The translations under genes were made by a program, and so were the position numbers. Source: Pseudomonas anatoliensis (lineage in GTDB: Bacteria; Pseudomonadota; Gammaproteobacteria; Pseudomonadales; Pseudomonadaceae). From it: a stretch of DNA of 64,000 bases. The notes beneath the pieces are model-generated. The model did no database searches, had not been told where the DNA came from, and was given only the letters and a program-made list of their open reading frames with translations. Of this stretch, positions 58,681 to 64,000 are shown one piece after another (the stretch's first letter is position 1; every line of letters begins with the position of its first letter). The stretch is from assembly GCF_017976235.1 (NCBI RefSeq), contig NZ_JACVHC010000001.1:1203670-1267669 (forward strand). The letters are read 5' to 3'.

Positions 58681-60970
58681 CGACTGCTTCCTGGGGTGCC
58701 ATTATTAACTCCTCGCCTTTGCCATTCTCTGCACTGGAACCCGCATCGAATTTTGAACGGGTATCATTTTTTACGTGTTTTTTTTCAGCCAACGCTGCCA
58801 GGATTTGCGCTTTAGGTCCATCAGCAATAATCTTTCCCCCGTCGACGACTACAATTCGCTCGACCAACTCCAGCAAGGAGGTTCGATGTGTTACCACCAC
58901 GACCGTCTGACCTTCGATGGCACGTCTTAGATGCTGCAGAAAGACAACCTCTGTTTGGCTATCCATCGCACTGGTAGGCTCATCAAGTAGCAGCACCTGA
59001 GGGCGGGCGAGCAAGCTACGGGCTAATGACACCAATTGCCTCTGCCCCCCAGACAGACCTTCCCCCATTTCACCAATTGGCAAGTTAATGCCCTTCGGAT
59101 GTTGCGCGGCGATATGGTCAAGTCCAGTCAGGCGAAGAACTCTTAAAAACTCGTCAGCGGTGGCGTGGGGGCGACCGATCATGACGTTTTCGCGCAATGA
59201 TCCGTAAAAAAGCCGCGCATCTTGTCCAACGTATCCCACTAGCTTACGCCAGTCAGCTGGATCAATTTGATCCACGTCCAGACCATCACTGAAAAGTTGT
59301 CCGCTTACCGGCATGTAAAGGCGCGCCATTACCCTCAGCAGGGTTGATTTGCCACTGCCGATGCGGCCCACGAAAGCCACTCGCTCGCCAGCCTTAATGG
59401 ACAGATTAATTCCCTGTAATACCGGAGGATTGGATTGCATGGGCGGTGCTGGATAAGCAAAGCCAACATCTTTAAGGCTCAGTTGTCCGGTAAGAGGTGG
59501 CTTAGCCAGGTATTCACGACTTACATCACGATCCACTGGCAAGCTCATCAATTTGTTCAGCGAGTTAAGTGCTGCCTTGGCCTGCTGAAAGCGTACAGCC
59601 AGACCAACCACTTGGCCCAGTGGGGCCGTAGCACGCCCAGCCAACATTACAGTGGCAATCATCGCGCCCATGGTGAGCTCACCAGCATCAATCAGGTAAA
59701 CCCCGCAGATCACCAGCACAACCGTCTGCAGTTGCTGAAAAAAAGTAACTATTCCAGTCGCGATAGTGGATAGCTTGCGTGACTTCATTGAAGTAGCAGA
59801 GGCAAGCGCGCTGAACGCTTCCCAACGTCGCTGCATGAATGCTTCTCCGCTGACGGACTTGAGTGCTTCTAAGCCCTCGACAGTCTCGATCAACACTCCT
59901 TGCTTGAGGGATGTCTCGCGCAGGTTCTCCTGCATAGTGCGAGCAAGCGGCCACTGGATCATCACGCTAATAATCACGATCAAGGGGATTAACAACAGCG
60001 GCACAAATCCGAGTGCCCCCCCAATAGCAAAGATCACTCCGACGAACATTAAAACAAAAGGTAGGTCAGAGACGGCGGCCAAGGTCGCTGAAGTGGCGAA
60101 ATCGCGCACGGATTCAAATTCGCGCAACTGGTTGGCAAATGAACCTGATGATGAGGGTTTATGCTCCATCCGAATCGATAGTGCTTGGCGAAATAGCATT
60201 GCCCCCAACAACAAATCAGCTTTCTTACCAGCCATATCTAGGAGGTGAGCACGGACATATCTAGCAACTGCCTCGAAGATCATGGCAACCGTCACACCAA
60301 TACCCAACGACCATAATGTTACAAATGCTTGATTAGGAACCACGCGATCATACACATTCATGGTGAAAAAAATGCTCGCTAGAGCAAGTACGTTAATCAG
60401 TACTGCACCAATCGCCGCACTTCGGTAATACTGGCGGTATCGCCATAATGTGCTCACTAACCAATGCCCCGTCGGCTTAGGGAGTTGTGCCCCAGCACGC
60501 GCATCGATCTTGGCTCGTGGTTTGAGAAGGATGGCATAGTCTGCGTACAACTCATCCATCTCGGCCTGTCCGAGCTCAACTGCGTGCAAACTAACGTCGG
60601 GTAGGATCAGTTGGTAAAAGAAACAACGCTTGCCCCTTTCATCGGTTTCTTCACGTCGCCCCACCAATACCGCCCCCCCTTGCTCCTTTCGAAGCAAAAT
60701 TATCGGCATCAGCTGCAATGGCAGAGCCTGAGCTCGCCTCTCGACCAGCCCGGCCGAAAACCCCGTATTCTCCAACGCTGCCAGTGCTAGTGAGGGAGAC
60801 AACAGGCAGCCTTTTGGCAATCCTGCGGTTAAGGCCTCCGGTGTTTTGCCAAGGTCATAATAATCACAGACCCAAGAAACGCTCTCTAACAAAGAGTCCT
60901 GAATACTAGGCCGGTGCGGGGGTAGAATCTTAGTTTCCATGCTTGAGGCTACAGGCATGTCAATATCCAT
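58670..60970 (-). CDS. Type I secretion ABC transporter, LapB-like
   Basis: 766 residues. N-terminal C39-like domain without the catalytic cysteine motif (it reads SVSWVCDYYDLGKTPEALTA, not QxxxxC), so it binds but should not cut substrate. Then six membrane helices (AAIGAVLINVLALASIFFTM; VALMFEA region) and an ATPase with Walker A GRIGSGKST, signature GLSGGQRQ, Walker B VLLLDEPTSAMD. AGGATTTTTTCG precedes the ATG. First gene of the operon ABC-HlyD-TolC. The neighbouring adhesin is the probable cargo. Confidence 0.93.
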   Translation of the reverse strand: MDIDMPVASSMETKILPPHRPSIQDSLLESVSWVCDYYDLGKTPEALTAGLPKGCLLSPSLALAALENTGFSAGLVERRAQALPLQLMPIILLRKEQGGAVLVGRREETDERGKRCFFYQLILPDVSLHAVELGQAEMDELYADYAILLKPRAKIDARAGAQLPKPTGHWLVSTLWRYRQYYRSAAIGAVLINVLALASIFFTMNVYDRVVPNQAFVTLWSLGIGVTVAMIFEAVARYVRAHLLDMAGKKADLLLGAMLFRQALSIRMEHKPSSSGSFANQLREFESVRDFATSATLAAVSDLPFVLMFVGVIFAIGGALGFVPLLLIPLIVIISVMIQWPLARTMQENLRETSLKQGVLIETVEGLEALKSVSGEAFMQRRWEAFSALASATSMKSRKLSTIATGIVTFFQQLQTVVLVICGVYLIDAGELTMGAMIATVMLAGRATAPLGQVVGLAVRFQQAKAALNSLNKLMSLPVDRDVSREYLAKPPLTGQLSLKDVGFAYPAPPMQSNPPVLQGINLSIKAGERVAFVGRIGSGKSTLLRVMARLYMPVSGQLFSDGLDVDQIDPADWRKLVGYVGQDARLFYGSLRENVMIGRPHATADEFLRVLRLTGLDHIAAQHPKGINLPIGEMGEGLSGGQRQLVSLARSLLARPQVLLLDEPTSAMDSQTEVVFLQHLRRAIEGQTVVVVTHRTSLLELVERIVVVDGGKIIADGPKAQILAALAEKKHVKNDTRSKFDAGSSAENGKGEELIMAPQEAVDDL

Positions 60971-61991
60971 CGAAAAAATCCTGGGATGAGCAAGCGCGCG
61001 CCAAATGACAGGTCGCTGAAAGTGATACTTGCAAGTGATTTACGCAATTTGTGTAACGATGTGACAGGCACACCAATTCGAGAATTAAAGCTGGCACAGG
61101 ATTTTGATGCGTTGGCGCAAGCGCCGGAACAAGAATTGTCTTAAAAATAACATGTAGATCGGGAATAATTATGCATACGCGTCTCACTACGCTATTCATG
61201 GGCAAATCATTTTTCGATTGAGCCTTCAAGTCCACGCGATTAGTTATTGTGTGGGAAACATTTGCGTTACTCGCTAAGGTTGCCATAACAGATATTGATC
61301 ACAGGATCTCGGTGGCCACTGCTAGATGTGCGCATCAGAGTTGTGGAATACTCAGAAAACCAGATCCTCGTGCACCGTATCGGCGCGCTGCAATTCGATT
61401 AGTTGATTCTGAGTCTAGTTACAAAGCGAAGCCACATACCCCTAAATATAATTTTTAGGTTTGCACGCCTCTCTCCACGCTACGTATAGACTGACGAAGG
61501 GTTTCGTTTTTCCGCAAAATAATCAGACTACCTTTGAAAAGAGCCATTCCGCTGTTAAGCTATAGTCTCGATTAGTTCAATTACTCACTACAGAAAACTG
61601 TAATTGCTACAGATTTCGACTTAAGAAGAGCTAGACAGCACGTGCCGTCGCGCATAGGCAAGCTTAAAATATGACTCTAACTTATTACACCACACAATCA
61701 TCGGCAATGTATCTCTACCCTAGCGTACTTGTAAAAAATAAATCTCGCCATCATAAAATATCGCCTGGCAAAGCTTGCTACTCTTTCCTTAGCAAAGTGG
61801 CTCACACTCGAGTTAAGCACCTAGAGTGTGGGCAACAGGTACAACACAAAAACGCACTGTAGCTATCAGGCAACAGACTCGCATGAAATTCTCGCTCAAT
61901 ATAAACATTAGCAACATCCCGCGGCGTGAACCACTCCGTACGTTTGGCCTGAATGGGCAGCTTCCGCCGCCCACCTTGGGAAGCCTCTTGA
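60971..61991. other. About 1 kb of AT-rich non-coding DNA upstream of the secretion operon
   Basis: Short open frames on both strands (e.g. 61249-61458) have no ribosome sites or recognisable content. The stretch must carry the promoter for the secretion operon. It contains the 14-base sequence shared with the response regulator promoter at 61132-61145 and a small palindrome ACTTGCAAGT near 61027. There is no REP or transposon remnant that I recognise. Confidence 0.6.
61131..61145. promoter_or_regulatory. Shared site AAGAATTGTCTTAAA upstream of the secretion operon
   Basis: AGAATTGTCTTAAA (61132-61145) is identical to 48447-48460. Its core AAGA-ATTG-TCTT is an inverted repeat. It stands ~160 bases before the ABC gene start, inverted relative to that gene. 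Confidence 0.55.
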
Positions 61992-62537
61992 TCAGTGGTC
62001 TAACGGATTCAGATTCACCCCAACCACCACTTGCTGATTGGTCCCACATTCTTGCACATTAGAAGCGCGGGAAAGGGTATGCCGCTGTTCTCGATGGGTA
62101 AATAACTCATGCTCGGCTTCGGCAATATGTACAGATTGAAGAGCCTTGTTATTACTTACGCGAAAAAAATAGGTTTTCCCCGCTTCTAGATCAATTTCAA
62201 AATCTTTATTGGCTTTACCTAAATAAAGAGGGACTTCATTCATAAACCCGCCTAACACGTGTTTTCCTGGTGCCAAGCAAAACCGGGTGTACCCTCCCAA
62301 CAACAAGCTATTGTGAAACTTATGATCGACGTATATAAAAGCTGCTCCGCCCGGAGAATCAGGCTCAGTCTTGCGATAGTATATAACTTGCGATTGTTCG
62401 TGGGACGGTGCGACACCTGACTTATATTCGGCACCAAACGCTGCGGCCGAGGGAGCCGCACCCACATCAAAAGACAAGGGACCTACAAGGGCCGCTGTCA
62501 AAAACCCGAAAAGCAATTGTTTCTTTTGCTTTAACAT
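61992..62537 (-). CDS. Exported protein of the DUF2846-like type
   Basis: 181 residues from the ATG at 62537, seven bases after GGAG; the frame begins four codons earlier at a TTG that lies inside that site. Signal peptide (LLFGFLTAALVGPLSFDVGA). The mature part, QVIYYRKTEPDSPGGAAFIY, YTRFCLAPGKHVLGG and LEAGKTYFFRVSN, is like DUF2846-type beta-sandwich proteins. Similar small proteins occur beside type I secreted adhesins, but the role is not known. It lies 100 bases downstream of the adhesin gene on the same strand. Confidence 0.7.
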   Translation of the reverse strand: MLKQKKQLLFGFLTAALVGPLSFDVGAAPSAAAFGAEYKSGVAPSHEQSQVIYYRKTEPDSPGGAAFIYVDHKFHNSLLLGGYTRFCLAPGKHVLGGFMNEVPLYLGKANKDFEIDLEAGKTYFFRVSNNKALQSVHIAEAEHELFTHREQRHTLSRASNVQECGTNQQVVVGVNLNPLDH

Positions 62538-62636
62538 AGAAAACTCCAACTTGGGCGTCGCAAAATAGCAACGCCCACACCAAAAGTGAGAATTACTTAA
62601 TTAATTAGGCGACACAAAGGTAGCGCCTCACGAGAG

Positions 62637-64000
62637 TTAAATCAGGGCAGAAGCTATCTCATGCTGAAAAATCAACTCAGCATCTAGCCCTTGATGTTGG
62701 TAAACATCATAAACAACACCAGCCACCTTTATTTCCCCCATAGAATCCCAATCACTCAGCTCGGCACCTTCGGGCAGCAAGTCTTTGAGTTGGATATTTT
62801 CACATTCACCCTTCCCTACCAAGAACTGCATATGCCCGTCGTCAACAAGTAGATTCTTAGTCGCAGCATCCAGCATGTCCTCCAAAGTAAGCTTTTGCAT
62901 TTGATCATCATCAAAAACAACTTTAGTCATGCTAGCACTCTGGTTTTCAGCGACAGCTCGTACACTAATATCGTGCTCACCATGGGAAGATTCGACATTT
63001 TTTTCAGTGGAAGCACTCTGCAAAATATGCTCTCCCGAAGCAATATCAGTCAAAGCATCTCTTACAATCTCATTACTGGAGATGCTGGAGATGCTGGAAC
63101 CGCCCCATGTTACCTTTTCAAGAAGAAATCCATTGTCATTCAAAGGTTCATCACCAGCTACAATATCAAAACCGATAATTCTTTTACCAATAGGCACCTT
63201 ATAATCGAACACTGAAAAACCATTATCTGTAACACTTAGTGTCGAATATTTAAGGGTTGCACCCCCCACCCCAATAATTCTTATTGTGGCAGGAGTAGTA
63301 TGGAGCATTCCGTATTCAATATGCAGACTTTCCGCCACTCCAGGAAGCCGGAATTCGGACTCAGAATTTTTAGTAACTAGCAGCGCACCTTTGTGACCGG
63401 CAATCGAGTTCGACCCAACATAACTTCTTCCCGAGACAACCTTTACCTCTAGACCAGATCCGAATACCCGCTGCGCAAATACAGGAATAGTTTCGTCATG
63501 ACCAAACCATTCTGAGCCAGAATAGAACTTTGAAACAGTAAAATCAAAACTTTTAGAAACGCCGCTAACATTACCTGCCTCATCCTTACTAAAAGCAGTA
63601 AGGCTATGCCCCCCTGTAATCAAGTCACTCTTTGGTGTGAATTTCCAGTTACCAGAATTGTCAGCCATTACGCTACCAATCTGTTTAGTTTTATCGTAAA
63701 TAACTACTGTGCTATTAGCTTCCGCCTTACCACTGATGGTCGGCTTGGTGTCGTCGGTCACCGCACCCGGATACAAATTACCCTTAATAGGGCCTTGATC
63801 ATCGTAGACGGTGTCAATCGTCGGCTTGTGCGGTGCCACTGTATCCACAATTACTACATAAGCATCGGACCGCGCGCCGACGTTACCAGCCTTGTCTTCA
63901 TTAATGACCGTGAAACTGTGCTCACCGTTGTTCAGTGGACTTGGCGTGAAACTCCAGTTGCCTTTTCCATCCACTTCAACACTGCCCAGCAGGTTGTCTT
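62637..64000 (-). CDS. Large Ig-like repeat adhesin, BapA/SiiE type (C-terminal part)
   Basis: The open frame continues past the window end, so only the last ~454 residues are seen and the start is absent. They include two bacterial Ig-like repeats (GKGNWSFTPSPLNNGEHSFT; NSGNWKFTPKSDLITGGHSL; linker VDTVAPHKPTIDTVYDDQGP), a unique domain of ~170 residues (from KFYSGSEWFGHDE to KVTWGGSS), a low-complexity linker, and a C-terminal module LTLEDMLDAATKN, QFLVGKGECENIQLKDLLPE, AGVVYDVYQHQGLDAELIFQ. I know that last block from the ends of giant type I secreted adhesins, where the secretion signal lies. No RTX nonapeptides are seen in this part. Confidence 0.85.
   Translation of the reverse strand, partial: DNLLGSVEVDGKGNWSFTPSPLNNGEHSFTVINEDKAGNVGARSDAYVVIVDTVAPHKPTIDTVYDDQGPIKGNLYPGAVTDDTKPTISGKAEANSTVVIYDKTKQIGSVMADNSGNWKFTPKSDLITGGHSLTAFSKDEAGNVSGVSKSFDFTVSKFYSGSEWFGHDETIPVFAQRVFGSGLEVKVVSGRSYVGSNSIAGHKGALLVTKNSESEFRLPGVAESLHIEYGMLHTTPATIRIIGVGGATLKYSTLSVTDNGFSVFDYKVPIGKRIIGFDIVAGDEPLNDNGFLLEKVTWGGSSISSISSNEIVRDALTDIASGEHILQSASTEKNVESSHGEHDISVRAVAENQSASMTKVVFDDDQMQKLTLEDMLDAATKNLLVDDGHMQFLVGKGECENIQLKDLLPEGAELSDWDSMGEIKVAGVVYDVYQHQGLDAELIFQHEIASALI

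Noticed and set aside
61249..61458. A 69-residue open frame in the AT-rich gap
   Set aside because: No ribosome site, no recognised content, and a mixed codon pattern.

Overview
The window looks like the chromosome of a Pseudomonas of the fluorescens type. The grounds are a GC-rich core, a glgE-treS-glgB trehalose/glucan cluster, a muxABC-opmB efflux operon, a DUF3203 gene, a MucR-type MHYT-GGDEF-EAL protein, an orphan cbb3 CcoN, and dozens of intergenic paired inverted repeats of several Pseudomonas REP types. All calls come from reading the sequence and from memory of families; no search was run.

Layout. 1-0.5 kb: the end of an autotransporter beta-barrel. 0.6-8.7 kb: glgB, treS-maltokinase and glgE on the minus strand (maltose-1-phosphate route to alpha-glucan), with a divergent proline-rich small gene. 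8.9-13.1 kb: MgtC/SapB protein, DUF3203, CcoG and a MocR regulator. 13.3-16.3 kb: an SDR and the MucR-like c-di-GMP protein. 16.8-26 kb: the muxABC-opmB tripartite RND operon. 26-32 kb: Tpx, a YciI protein, a DUF3313 lipoprotein, an octahaem cytochrome with repeats, and a membrane protein. 32.3-36.4 kb: a siroheme sulfite/nitrite reductase with DUF934, divergent from an orphan ccoN and a CcoQ-like subunit. 36.5-47.9 kb: mixed metabolism, including an export-type cytochrome c / FAD lactone oxidase / PLP enzyme operon, gapN, a FUSC transporter, an EamA transporter with a divergent Lrp regulator, and a BI-1 protein.

At 47,985 lies tRNA-Ser(UGA). Beyond it the character changes: base composition drops toward AT, no REP elements are seen (they occur every 1-5 kb before), and the genes are accessory. 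They are a NarL-type response regulator and a BvgS-like hybrid kinase, a trypsin-like lipoprotein, a decayed IS66 element, a three-gene type I secretion system, a small exported protein, and the C-terminal end of a BapA/SiiE-like Ig-repeat adhesin that runs off the window. I read this as an acquired adhesin/secretion island.

The most interesting observation is an identical 14-base sequence (AGAATTGTCTTAAA) in front of the response regulator and, inverted, in front of the secretion operon. Its core is an inverted repeat (AAGA-N4-TCTT), and a third partial copy forms a pair with the one at the regulator gene. This suggests that the two-component system controls itself and the secretion/adhesin genes through this site.
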